6,976 nt of DNA from an uncultured beta proteobacterium (GCA_903859265.1 CAIOLZ010000194.1:1-6976); one strand, 5' to 3'. Shown: positions 1 to 6,800, counted from the first letter of the stretch. Numbers and translations: made by a program. Notes: generated by a model from the sequence alone, not told the origin.

Positions 1-628
1 AGCGCCGGGCCATACCGTACGCAACACCTACACACAGGGTGGCGGCGTGCCCCATTTGGTGGCAGTACACCAGGACAAGAGCGGCAGGGCGCGTGACCTA
101 GCGCTGAGCTACGCCATGGCCAACGGTGGTGGCAAGGCGGGCATTATCGAGACCAACTTCAAGGAAGAAACCGAAACTGACTTGTTCGGTGAGCAGGCGG
201 TTTTGTGCGGCGGTGCGGTTGAACTGGTGAAGATGGGTTACGAGACCTTGGTGGAGGCCGGCTACGCGCCTGAAATGGCCTACTTCGAATGCCTGCACGA
301 GCTCAAACTCATCGTTGACCTGATCTACGAAGGCGGCATTGCCAACATGAACTACTCCATCTCCAACAACGCGGAATATGGCGAGTATGTGACGGGCCCC
401 GAAGTCATCAACGCTCAGAGCCGCGAAGCCATGCGCAACGCGTTAAAGCGTATCCAGACCGGTGAATATGCCAAGATGTTCATACTGGAAGGCCGCACCG
501 GCTACCCCAGCATGACCGCGCGTCGCCGCCTGACAGCGGAGCACCAGATCGAAGTAGTCGGCGCAAAACTACGCTCGATGATGCCCTGGATCGCCAAGAA
601 CAAACTGGTTGACCAGACCCGCAACTGA
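1..628 (+). CDS. ilvC: Ketol-acid reductoisomerase, C-terminal part (5' end outside window)
   Basis: IlvC converts 2-acetolactate to 2,3-dihydroxyisovalerate (and 2-aceto-2-hydroxybutyrate to its Ile-pathway equivalent) using NADPH and Mg2+ in the cytoplasm. The gene is cut by the window edge. The first complete codon is at base 2, and 208 residues remain before TGA at 626-628. The fragment opens with the end of the Rossmann domain (APGHTVRNTY) and continues into the helical knot domain. If the whole protein has the 338 residues usual for class I enzymes, the visible acidic residues fall exactly on the known Mg2+ ligands: Asp190 and Glu194 in DLFGEQ, Glu226 and Glu230 in FECLHE, with substrate-contacting Ser251 in NYSIS. 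This agreement supports both the class I assignment and an intact reading frame. An in-frame GTG at 47 is an internal valine, not a start. A Rho-independent terminator follows about 40 bases after the stop. Confidence 0.97.
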   Translation, partial: APGHTVRNTYTQGGGVPHLVAVHQDKSGRARDLALSYAMANGGGKAGIIETNFKEETETDLFGEQAVLCGGAVELVKMGYETLVEAGYAPEMAYFECLHELKLIVDLIYEGGIANMNYSISNNAEYGEYVTGPEVINAQSREAMRNALKRIQTGEYAKMFILEGRTGYPSMTARRRLTAEHQIEVVGAKLRSMMPWIAKNKLVDQTRN

Positions 629-667
629 TCCCGATTCCCCGGATTGGATTGCTACGCTAGCTTGGGA

Positions 668-696
668 GAAAGGCCACTTCGGTGGCCTTTCCGTTT
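668..696 (+). terminator. Rho-independent terminator after ilvC
   Basis: A perfect inverted repeat AAAGGCCAC/GTGGCCTTT (669-677 and 682-690) closes a UUCG tetraloop and is extended to 10 base pairs by G668-C691. C(UUCG)G is an exceptionally stable loop. The U run is short (TTT inside the stem, then CCGTTT), so termination may be incomplete. It lies 40 bases after the ilvC stop and separates ilvC from pssA. Confidence 0.85.
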
Positions 697-702
697 GGCA
701 CA

Positions 703-722
703 TCTGCGGCTCGGTCCGCAGA
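703..722 (+). repeat. Second inverted repeat in the ilvC-pssA gap
   Basis: A perfect 7-base inverted repeat TCTGCGG/CCGCAGA (703-709 and 716-722) surrounds a 6-base loop. It starts 11 bases after the terminator stem ends and has no U tract, so it is not itself a standard terminator. It could be a backup structure, a stabilising hairpin at a processed 3' end, or an operator. The role is unknown. The rest of the gap (723-807) shows a TTGACG at 739-744 but no -10 element at the right distance. Confidence 0.5.
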
Positions 723-797
723 CCAGCCTGCCTTACACTTGACGCTCTGCACTGGCCGACGGTTGGGGCAACAGGTTAATTTGACCAACAGGAATTC

Positions 798-801
798 AGG
801 A
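798..801 (+). promoter_or_regulatory. Ribosome binding site of pssA
   Basis: AGGA lies 6 bases before the ATG at 808. It fixes the pssA start there rather than at an in-frame GTG at 682, which falls inside the terminator stem. Confidence 0.75.
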
Positions 802-807
802 ACATTT

Positions 808-1623
808 ATGCACGATGGCGATGAAGCAAATGCTGCTGAACAGGAAGCGGTGGTGGTGCGCAGACCGCGAAAAGGTGTCTATGTATTGCCCAATCTGTTC
901 ACATTGGCCGCTTTGTTCGGGGGGTTTTATGCCATCGTGATGGCCATTGGTGCGCGATACGATCAGGCTGCCGTGGGCGTGTTCTGTGCCATGGTGCTCG
1001 ACAGTCTGGACGGGCGCGTTGCACGCATGACCAACACGCAAAGCGCGTTTGGCGAGCAGATGGATTCGCTTTCGGATATGGTGTCTTTCGGGGCTGCTCC
1101 GGCTTTGATTTCTTTCATCTGGGCACTGCACGGAATTGGCCGCTGGGGCTGGTTTGCAGCCTTCATCTATTGCGCGTGCGCTGCGCTGCGGCTGGCGCGG
1201 TTTAACGTAAACACGGGCGTCGTGGACAAGCGCTATTTTCAGGGCTTGCCATCACCGGCCGCGGCGGCATTGGTCGCCGGATTTATCTGGCTTGCTAACG
1301 ATCTTGGTTTCAAAGGTGCAGATTTGGCCTGGCCCATGTTTTTCGTGGCACTTTATTCGGGGCTGACGATGGTGACCAATGTCCCCTTTTACAGCTTCAA
1401 GGATGTCAGCATGAAACGCAGCGTTCCCTTCGTGGTGATCGTTTTGCTGGCGGTTGGAATTGCAATCATCAATATCGATCCGCCAACCGTCGTGTTCGGA
1501 GTTTTTGTTTGCTACGGATTGAGCGGTTACGTGGTTTACGCAGTGCGCAAAGGGCGTGGTTTGCAAACCAGTGTCATCAGCACATCCACCGACGAACCTG
1601 ATGAACGTGGATTACACAAATAG
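808..1623 (+). CDS. pssA: CDP-diacylglycerol--serine O-phosphatidyltransferase
   Basis: This is an integral membrane enzyme of the CDP-alcohol phosphatidyltransferase family. It transfers phosphatidyl from CDP-diacylglycerol to L-serine, giving phosphatidylserine, the precursor of phosphatidylethanolamine. The 271-residue protein carries the full family motif DGx2ARx8Gx3Dx3D: Asp68-Gly69, Ala72-Arg73, Gly82, Asp86 and Asp90, with an additional upstream Asp65 (D65-x2-D68). These aspartates bind metal and the CDP moiety in the family. Around the motif are several hydrophobic stretches, including about 32-50, 100-125, 145-175 and 205-255, as expected for a polytopic protein. It is the short membrane-embedded type, not the peripheral phospholipase-D-like E. 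coli PssA. The start is ATG with a good SD. The frame is open upstream to 682, but that start lies in the ilvC terminator. The stop is 28 bases before leuA, which suggests co-transcription. No psd (phosphatidylserine decarboxylase) is adjacent. Confidence 0.93.
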   Translation: MHDGDEANAAEQEAVVVRRPRKGVYVLPNLFTLAALFGGFYAIVMAIGARYDQAAVGVFCAMVLDSLDGRVARMTNTQSAFGEQMDSLSDMVSFGAAPALISFIWALHGIGRWGWFAAFIYCACAALRLARFNVNTGVVDKRYFQGLPSPAAAALVAGFIWLANDLGFKGADLAWPMFFVALYSGLTMVTNVPFYSFKDVSMKRSVPFVVIVLLAVGIAIINIDPPTVVFGVFVCYGLSGYVVYAVRKGRGLQTSVISTSTDEPDERGLHK

Positions 1624-1651
1624 TTGATAGCAACAAGAAAGAGGAAGAGAC

Positions 1652-3190
1652 ATGGCTGACCAGCTAATCATTTTTGATACCACTTTGCGTGACGGCGAAC
1701 AGTCTCCCGGTGCCTCCATGACACGCGATGAGAAGTTGCGTATCGCGCGGCAGCTTGAGCGCCTGAAGGTGGACGTCATCGAGGCCGGATTTGCGGCCAG
1801 TTCCAACGGCGATTTTGAAGCCGTGCAACTGATTGCCAACACCATCAAGGATTCCACGATTTGCTCGCTGTCCCGCGCCAATGACCGGGACATTTCCCGG
1901 GCTGCACAAGCGCTCAAGGGCGCCAACCGTGCGCGCATTCATACCTTTATTGCCACCAGCGCGCTGCATATGGAAAAGAAGCTGCGCATGACACCGGATC
2001 AGGTGTTTGAGCAGGCCAGGCAATCCGTCCGGTTCGCGCGCAATCTGGTGGAGGATATCGAGTTCAGCCCGGAAGACGGTTACCGCAGCGATATGGATTT
2101 TTTGTGCCGCATATTGGAGGCAGTGATCGCTGAGGGGGCTTCAACCATCAACGTGCCCGACACGGTGGGCTATGCAATACCCGAGCTTTACGGCAGTTTT
2201 ATCAAAACGCTGCGCGAGCGTATCCCCAATTCGGACAAGGCGATCTGGTCGGTGCACTGCCATAACGATCTGGGTATGGCGGTTGCAAATTCACTCGCTG
2301 GCGTAAAGATCGGCGGCGCACGCCAGGTGGAGTGCACCATCAACGGTTTGGGCGAGCGCGCCGGCAATTGCAGCCTGGAAGAAATCGTGATGGCGGTCAA
2401 AACCCGCAAAGATTATTTCGGTCTGGAAATGGCAATCGATGCCCGCCAGATTCTGGCGGCCAGCCGCATGGTCAGCCAGACGACCGGTTTCGTGGTGCAG
2501 CCGAACAAAGCTGTGGTCGGGGCGAATGCGTTTGCCCATGCCTCCGGCATCCATCAGGATGGCGTGCTCAAGGCGCGTGACACCTATGAGATCATGCGCG
2601 CCGAAGACGTGGGTTGGTCGGCCAACAAGATCGTTTTAGGCAAACTCAGCGGCCGCAATGCCTTCAAGCAGCGTTTGCAGGAACTGGGCGTGCAAATGGA
2701 CAGCGAGGCCGACGTGAACACGGCGTTTGCGCGTTTCAAAGAACTTGCCGATCGCAAAAGTGACATCTTTGATGAAGATATCCTGGCGCTGGTGAGCGAA
2801 GAAAACGTAGGCCACGATAACGAGCAATTCGGATTTGTCTCGCTGTCGCAACACAGCGAGACCGGCGAGAGGCCGCATGCAACCATTGTGTTTACTGCTG
2901 CAGGGCATGAGGTTACCGGCAGCTCGGAGGGTAATGGCCCGGTGGACGCTTCGCTGAAGGCGATTGAGTCCCATGTGAAAAGTGGTGCCGAGATGGTTTT
3001 GTATTCCGTGAACGCCATCAGCGGCTCTACGGAAAGCCAGGGCGAAGTGACGGTACGCCTACAAAACAGTGGCCGCGTGGTAAACGGTGTGGGTTCGGAC
3101 CCGGATATCGTTGTGGCTTCCGCCAAAGCCTACCTGAGCGCGCTCAACAAGCTTCAGAGCAAGGCGGATCGCGTCGCTGCCCAAGGTTGA
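1652..3190 (+). CDS. leuA: 2-isopropylmalate synthase
   Basis: LeuA condenses acetyl-CoA with 2-oxoisovalerate to 2-isopropylmalate, the committed and leucine-inhibited step of leucine synthesis, in the cytoplasm. The protein has 512 residues, close to the 523 of E. coli LeuA. The N-terminal catalytic TIM barrel shows DTTLRDGEQSPG with Arg13 and metal-binding Asp14. His202 and His204 in HCHNDLG and Asn239 in NGLGERAGN complete the metal site. They align with E. coli H202, H204 and N238, with one extra Gly before the last. GIHQDG at 299-304 belongs to the linker subdomain. The C-terminal regulatory (leucine-binding) domain runs from about 375 to 505 and contains GNGPVDA and GSDPDIVVASAKAY. The ATG is preceded by GAGG at 1641-1644, 7 bases away. 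It follows pssA closely, so the two are probably one transcript. No leader peptide or attenuator fits in the 28-base gap. Confidence 0.97.
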   Translation: MADQLIIFDTTLRDGEQSPGASMTRDEKLRIARQLERLKVDVIEAGFAASSNGDFEAVQLIANTIKDSTICSLSRANDRDISRAAQALKGANRARIHTFIATSALHMEKKLRMTPDQVFEQARQSVRFARNLVEDIEFSPEDGYRSDMDFLCRILEAVIAEGASTINVPDTVGYAIPELYGSFIKTLRERIPNSDKAIWSVHCHNDLGMAVANSLAGVKIGGARQVECTINGLGERAGNCSLEEIVMAVKTRKDYFGLEMAIDARQILAASRMVSQTTGFVVQPNKAVVGANAFAHASGIHQDGVLKARDTYEIMRAEDVGWSANKIVLGKLSGRNAFKQRLQELGVQMDSEADVNTAFARFKELADRKSDIFDEDILALVSEENVGHDNEQFGFVSLSQHSETGERPHATIVFTAAGHEVTGSSEGNGPVDASLKAIESHVKSGAEMVLYSVNAISGSTESQGEVTVRLQNSGRVVNGVGSDPDIVVASAKAYLSALNKLQSKADRVAAQG

Positions 3191-3236
3191 ACCTGGAATC
3201 ACTCCGATTATTTGTTTAAGTTTCTCTTGCAAGTGC

Positions 3237-3264
3237 TTGATCTACAGGGTGTTTCTTCTATACA
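3237..3264 (+). promoter_or_regulatory. Candidate sigma-70 promoter for pbpG
   Basis: TTGATC (3237-3242) and TATACA (3259-3264) are separated by 16 bases, with 4/6 matches each to TTGACA and TATAAT. Transcription would start near 3271, giving a leader of about 50 bases. A CTTGCAAG palindrome (3226-3233) lies just upstream of the -35. No terminator for leuA is visible between 3191 and this site, so read-through from leuA is also possible. Confidence 0.45.
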
Positions 3265-3283
3265 CTACCGCACGCCTGGCGCA

Positions 3284-3308
3284 ATTGCAGCCCTTTTTTG
3301 GGCTCAAT
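3284..3308 (+). repeat. Leader hairpin with U6 loop upstream of pbpG
   Basis: ATTG-C-AGCCC (3284-3293) pairs with GGGCTCAAT (3300-3308): nine base pairs with one bulged C at 3288 and a loop of six T. It ends 13 bases before the ATG at 3322. The T run is in the loop rather than after the stem, so this is not an ordinary terminator. An overlapping palindrome GCAATTGC (3281-3288) offers an alternative fold. The function is unknown. Confidence 0.5.
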
Positions 3309-3321
3309 ATGAACTGAACGA

Positions 3322-4350
3322 ATGGGAAACTCAGTGAAATTCATGAATTCAAGCGTTTGTCTTCTGGTGCTGCTATCGTCGTTCGTGGCAGCACCGGTAA
3401 TTGCTGCGATTAATCCGCAAGGCAATACGCCGATTCCCGTTGATAAAAAGCACGGTGTCACCAAGCCGCAACGCAAAAAAGTTGTGTACGCTGCGGTTCC
3501 TGCCAAACCATCGTTTGGTGAATTGGCTGGCTTGCACACCGGAACAGACTCGCTAGCCCTTAAATCCAGTGTTGCTTTGGTGCTCGACGAAGATACCAAG
3601 GAAGTCTTGTTCAGCAAAAACGAGCAGGCCGTATTGCCGATCGCTTCGATTACGAAGTTGATGACTGGATTGCTGATCAGTGAAGCGCGTCTGCCATCGG
3701 ACGAGACGATCACCATAACGCAAGCTGACGTAGATACCGAAAAGGGCAGTTCCTCTCGCCTTGCGGTGGGAACGCAGTTGACACGTGGAGAGTTGCTGCA
3801 TCTTGCGCTGATGGCCAGTGAAAACCGGGCGGCCCACGCATTGGGAAGGACCTATCCGGGAGGTTTGCCGGTTTTCGTCAACCTGATGAATGCGCGCGCC
3901 AAACAACTGGGTATGAATGACACCAGTTACGTTGAACCAACAGGACTGTCGAGTAAAAATCAATCCAGCGCCCGTGATCTGGCAACCTTGGTGGGTTTCG
4001 CGCACGGCGACCCGACACTGCGCGAACTGACAACGTCACCCGCCTTTCAGGTGGCGGTGGGCCGGCGAACGCTGCAATTCAATACCACCAACCGTTTGGT
4101 AAAAAATCCGGCGTGGGACATCGGTATCCAGAAAACCGGTTACATCTCTGAAGCAGGTCAATGTCTGGTGATGCAGGCCAAAATTGCGGGTCGCAAGCTC
4201 ATTATGGTTTTCCTGGATTCGGCCGGAAAGTTGAGCCGTATTGCCGATGCTGAGCGCGTTCGTCATTGGGTGGAAAACAATCCCACATTGAGCCGCAAAG
4301 AGTCGCCTTTGGCCAGTCATACCCCGGACCAGCGGTTCGTCGCCAACTGA
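3322..4350 (+). CDS. pbpG: D-alanyl-D-alanine endopeptidase (PBP7 type, peptidase S11 family)
   Basis: This is a low-molecular-mass penicillin-binding protein that cleaves D-Ala-containing peptide bonds in periplasmic peptidoglycan. PBP7 cuts D-Ala-meso-DAP cross-links. The 342-residue protein begins with a positively charged segment, a hydrophobic core of about residues 9-24 and an A-x-A-like site near PVIAA, consistent with a Sec signal peptide. All three serine-acyl-enzyme motifs are present: SITK with nucleophile Ser109 and Lys112, SEN at 166-168, and KTG at 271-273. The contexts ENRAAHALGRTYPGG and KTGYISEAG are typical of the PBP7/PbpG branch. There is no obvious C-terminal amphipathic anchor of the DacA type. 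Start choice: ATG at 3322 has no SD, whereas the in-frame GTG at 3334 has GGGA six bases before it; the two differ by only four residues. The gene is probably monocistronic, with its own candidate promoter, and it converges on iclR. A DacA-like carboxypeptidase activity cannot be excluded from sequence. Confidence 0.9.
   Translation: MGNSVKFMNSSVCLLVLLSSFVAAPVIAAINPQGNTPIPVDKKHGVTKPQRKKVVYAAVPAKPSFGELAGLHTGTDSLALKSSVALVLDEDTKEVLFSKNEQAVLPIASITKLMTGLLISEARLPSDETITITQADVDTEKGSSSRLAVGTQLTRGELLHLALMASENRAAHALGRTYPGGLPVFVNLMNARAKQLGMNDTSYVEPTGLSSKNQSSARDLATLVGFAHGDPTLRELTTSPAFQVAVGRRTLQFNTTNRLVKNPAWDIGIQKTGYISEAGQCLVMQAKIAGRKLIMVFLDSAGKLSRIADAERVRHWVENNPTLSRKESPLASHTPDQRFVAN
3324..3327 (+). promoter_or_regulatory. 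Possible ribosome binding site for an alternative GTG start of pbpG
   Basis: GGGA lies 6 bases before the GTG at 3334, which is in frame with the ATG at 3322. The ATG has no purine-rich element at a suitable distance. If used, the mature protein would be unchanged because the signal peptide is removed. Confidence 0.35.
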
Positions 4351-4360
4351 TTGTGACGTG

Positions 4361-5143
4361 TTAGCGTTGTGACCGGTGTCCCAGCGCAAACGAAATTTCC
4401 TGGGCAGTCTCTTTAAGTTTCGCCAGCCACGATTCGTCGAGTCTTCCCGACGGTGCAGAAATGGACAGGCCGGCAATCAGCTTGTTTTGATCGTCATAAA
4501 TGCCTGCTGCCATGCAACGCACGCCAAGCTCCAATTCCTCGTTGTCGCTGGCGTGTCCATACTGGCGTACCCGGGCGAGTTCACGCTCCAGGGATTCAAG
4601 CGAGGTGATGCTGTTCTTGGTTTGACCTTGCAAGCCGGTGCGCATGGAATAGGCGCGGATTTTTTGCGGGTCATCGGCTGACAAAAACAACTTGCCAACG
4701 GATGTGAGATGCAGCGGCGCCCGCCCGCCAATGGCACGCACCACCTGCATGCCCGAGCGTTCGCTGAAAGCCCGCTCGACATAGATGATTTCGTCGCCCT
4801 GGCGCATACTCAGGTTAACGGGTTGCTGAATCAGTTTGTGGAGATCTCGCATGGGCACCAGCGCCGCATCCCGCACATTGAGGCGGCCTTTGACCAAGTT
4901 TCCGAGCTCCAGCAGCCGCATTCCCAGTCGGTAGCTTCCCGGTTGCGAGCGGTCAACGAAGCGGCCGGTCGCCAAATCGTTGAGGATACGGTGCGCAGTC
5001 GAGGGATGCAGACCGGATTTTTCACTGATTTCCTTCAGGGAAATAGCGTCTTCACGCGATGCCAGCACATCAATCAGTGTGAATATCCGCTCGATGACTT
5101 GTACGGACGGTGTGCTGGGAATATCGGGATCTTTTTTAGCCAT
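4361..5143 (-). CDS. IclR-family transcriptional regulator
   Basis: This is a 260-residue DNA-binding regulator. An N-terminal winged helix-turn-helix covers about residues 13-70, with VIERIFTLIDVLA as its first helix and the HTH in ISLKEISEKSGLHPSTAHRILNDL (34-57). The wing follows in QPGSYRLG. The C-terminal IclR effector domain spans about 80-255 and includes GRAPLHLTSVGKLFLS and the family-typical stretch NEELELGVRCMAAGIYD. Family members bind small organic acids or aromatic compounds in this domain and act as repressors or activators. The ligand and targets cannot be read from the sequence. The start is ATG, preceded by AGG eight bases away in the 20-base gap after bpt. That gap leaves little room for a private promoter, so it is probably the last gene of an aat-bpt-iclR transcript. 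Its stop faces that of pbpG with 10 bases between. The specific regulon, including whether it controls its own operon, is unknown. Confidence 0.92.
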   Translation of the reverse strand: MAKKDPDIPSTPSVQVIERIFTLIDVLASREDAISLKEISEKSGLHPSTAHRILNDLATGRFVDRSQPGSYRLGMRLLELGNLVKGRLNVRDAALVPMRDLHKLIQQPVNLSMRQGDEIIYVERAFSERSGMQVVRAIGGRAPLHLTSVGKLFLSADDPQKIRAYSMRTGLQGQTKNSITSLESLERELARVRQYGHASDNEELELGVRCMAAGIYDDQNKLIAGLSISAPSGRLDESWLAKLKETAQEISFALGHRSQR

Positions 5144-5163
5144 TTTTTTCGCCTGACCCCATG

Positions 5164-5910
5164 TTAGCCTGCGCTAGGCGGGCTCTGCCAGACGCCGTCC
5201 ACCAGCAATTGCGTTGGCGCAAAACGCACTTTGTAATTCATTTTTGCGCTGCTTTCGATCCAGTACCCAAGGTACACGAAATCAAGGCCCAGACTTTTGG
5301 CCTGCTCTATTTGCCAGAGGATGTTGAATGTTCCATAACTGCAGCGGTCCTCGGGCTCGAAAAAGGTGTAAACCGCCGACAGCCCATCGTCGAGCACGTC
5401 CAGAATGGACACCATTTTCAAGTCACCGTCGGTGCCGTCCGGCAATGTTTCCCTAAACTCCACGAGGCGCGAATTGACGCGACTTTGCAGCAGGAACTGC
5501 GTGTACTGATCGACGCTGTCTTCGTCCATGCCACCGCCTGCGTGGCGGCTGTTTTGATAGCGCAGATACAGCGCGTAGTGGGCCGGATCAAACCCCAGTT
5601 TCAACACCCGCGCCGTAAGGTTCGCATGCCGCGTCCAGGCCCGGCGCTGACTTCTGGTGGGAGTGAACAATGTCGCTTGCACGCGCAAGGGGGTACAGGC
5701 TTTGCAGCCATCGCAATACGGCCGATATGTGAACATGCCGCTGCGCCGAAAGCCTTTGGCGACCAACTCCGAATAGGTCGAGCTGTTGATCAGGTAGCTG
5801 GGGGTCGCAACTTGTGACCGGGCCAGGCGTTCGGGCAGGTAGCTGCACGCATAAGGCGCGGTTGCGTAAAACTGCAACGTCTGGAGTGGTAGATCTTTAA
5901 GGTCTGTCAC
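5164..5910 (-). CDS. bpt: Aspartate/glutamate leucyltransferase
   Basis: Bpt is a cytoplasmic Ate1-like enzyme that transfers Leu from leucyl-tRNA to proteins with N-terminal Asp or Glu. This creates a destabilising residue recognised by ClpS and degraded by ClpAP. The protein has 248 residues. An N-terminal ATE domain (about 15-90) holds PYACSYLPERLARS, GFRRSGMFTYRP and a Cys cluster C66-x2-C69-x2-C72, plus Cys22. The C-terminal ATE/GNAT-like domain (about 105-240) holds YLRYQNSRH, YTFFEPE and GYWIESSAKMNYK. The start is GTG at 5910, chosen because the N-terminus TDLKDLPLQTLQFY matches what is usual for betaproteobacterial Bpt and no later start would preserve it. No SD precedes it. The start lies 14 bases inside the end of aat, so translation is probably coupled to aat. 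The neighbouring Aat handles the basic N-termini of the same pathway. Confidence 0.94.
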   Translation of the reverse strand: MTDLKDLPLQTLQFYATAPYACSYLPERLARSQVATPSYLINSSTYSELVAKGFRRSGMFTYRPYCDGCKACTPLRVQATLFTPTRSQRRAWTRHANLTARVLKLGFDPAHYALYLRYQNSRHAGGGMDEDSVDQYTQFLLQSRVNSRLVEFRETLPDGTDGDLKMVSILDVLDDGLSAVYTFFEPEDRCSYGTFNILWQIEQAKSLGLDFVYLGYWIESSAKMNYKVRFAPTQLLVDGVWQSPPSAG

Positions 5911-6667
5911 GGCCGGTGGATGGAATACTCAAGATATGCGACCAGTATAAAGGGCTGAATCTCCACTCAACAGCAGCTTGTCCCGTGCCTGTATTCACGA
6001 AATCCAAAAATTCAGCGCGCGGAATCTCTTTGGCGCCCAAGGAGGCAAGATGCCGAGTGTTTTGCTGGCAGTCAATAGCGAGAATATTGTGGGCACGGCA
6101 GAACGCTATCAACGCCGCGAGGGCAATTTTGGAGGCGTCGGTTTTGTTTGAAAACATGGATTCTCCAAACACCGCTTTGCCAATGGCAACGCAATACAGG
6201 CCGCCCACCTGTTGCCCGTCAATCCAGGTCTCAACGCTGTGGGCATACCCTTGTGCATGCAATTGCGAGTAGGCATCGACCATCTCCGCCACGATCCAGG
6301 TGCCACTTTGGCCGTTGCGGGGCGTTTGCGAGCACCGCTCTATGACACCGTGGAAATCATAGTTGAAGCGAATTTCGCAGGTACTGGCAGCGACAAATTG
6401 CGCCAGCACTTTTTTTAAAGACCGGTGCAGGCGAAAATCTGCAGTTTTCAACACCATGCGCGGATCGGTGCTCCACCAGAGAATGGGTTGCCCTGCATTG
6501 AACCATGGAAAGATGCCATGGTTGTAGGCCTGTAGCAGGCGGTCAACGCTCAGGTCTGCTCCGGCGGCCAGCAAGCCGGGTGCTTCCGATTCGGCGCCCC
6601 ATGCGTCGGCGGCAGGCGGAAAAGGCTCATCAGGCTCGAGCCAGGGTAAAACTTGTTTTTTCTTCAT
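5897..6667 (-). CDS. aat: Leucyl/phenylalanyl-tRNA--protein transferase
   Basis: Aat transfers Leu or Phe from aminoacyl-tRNA to proteins with N-terminal Lys or Arg, committing them to ClpS/ClpAP degradation in the cytoplasm. From the ATG at 6667 the protein has 256 residues; E. coli Aat has 234. Family blocks in order are GLLAAGADLSVDRLLQAYN (31-49), HGIFPWF with GQPILWWSTDPRMVL (50-73), HSVETW and GGLYCVAIGKAVFGESMFSNKTDASK (143-180), and AIDCQQNTRHLASLGA (197-212). The reading frame stays open upstream to 6826, but that extension is the antisense of tRNA-Pro and gives the well-known spurious peptide GERIRTFDPLVPNQ. The methionine at 6667, followed by KKKQVLPWL, is therefore the start. It has no clear SD; a GTG sits directly before it at 6670. 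The gene overlaps bpt by 14 bases at its 3' end and is divergent from tRNA-Pro, with 56 bases between them. Confidence 0.94.
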   Translation of the reverse strand: MKKKQVLPWLEPDEPFPPAADAWGAESEAPGLLAAGADLSVDRLLQAYNHGIFPWFNAGQPILWWSTDPRMVLKTADFRLHRSLKKVLAQFVAASTCEIRFNYDFHGVIERCSQTPRNGQSGTWIVAEMVDAYSQLHAQGYAHSVETWIDGQQVGGLYCVAIGKAVFGESMFSNKTDASKIALAALIAFCRAHNILAIDCQQNTRHLASLGAKEIPRAEFLDFVNTGTGQAAVEWRFSPLYWSHILSIPSTGRDRP

Positions 6668-6708
6668 CACAATGGCCAGGGCGTGCCGAATCGGGATCGC
6701 CGGCGGGT

Positions 6709-6714
6709 TAGAAT
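6709..6714 (+). promoter_or_regulatory. Candidate -10 element for tRNA-Pro
   Basis: TAGAAT matches TATAAT at five of six bases. Transcription would start about 6721, only a few bases before the mature tRNA 5' end. No convincing -35 hexamer lies 16-18 bases upstream; the region there is GC-rich. Confidence 0.45.
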
Positions 6715-6723
6715 ACCAGCTGT

Positions 6724-6800
<77 letters not shown>

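Noticed and set aside
739..744. TTGACG as a -35 for pssA
   Set aside because: It matches the -35 consensus well, but no recognisable -10 hexamer lies 16-18 bases downstream (760-768 is GGTTGGGG-like).
682..807. N-terminal extension of pssA from an in-frame GTG at 682
   Set aside because: The GTG is inside the ilvC terminator stem, has no SD, and the extra residues are not part of the conserved protein. ATG 808 has AGGA at the right distance.
2584..3126. 180-codon open frame on the minus strand inside leuA
   Set aside because: It is fully antisense to the well-conserved LeuA C-terminal domain, has serine-rich low-complexity composition typical of shadow frames, and resembles no family I recognise.
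3284..3308. Leader hairpin as the leuA terminator
   Set aside because: The T run is in the loop, nothing U-rich follows the stem, and a candidate promoter lies upstream, so the structure belongs to the pbpG leader.
4709..5167. 152-codon plus-strand frame opposite iclR, and a similar 218-codon frame (5161-5817) opposite bpt
   Set aside because: Both lie antisense to confidently identified genes, lack SD sequences and show no recognisable domain. They are shadows of codon bias in the real genes.
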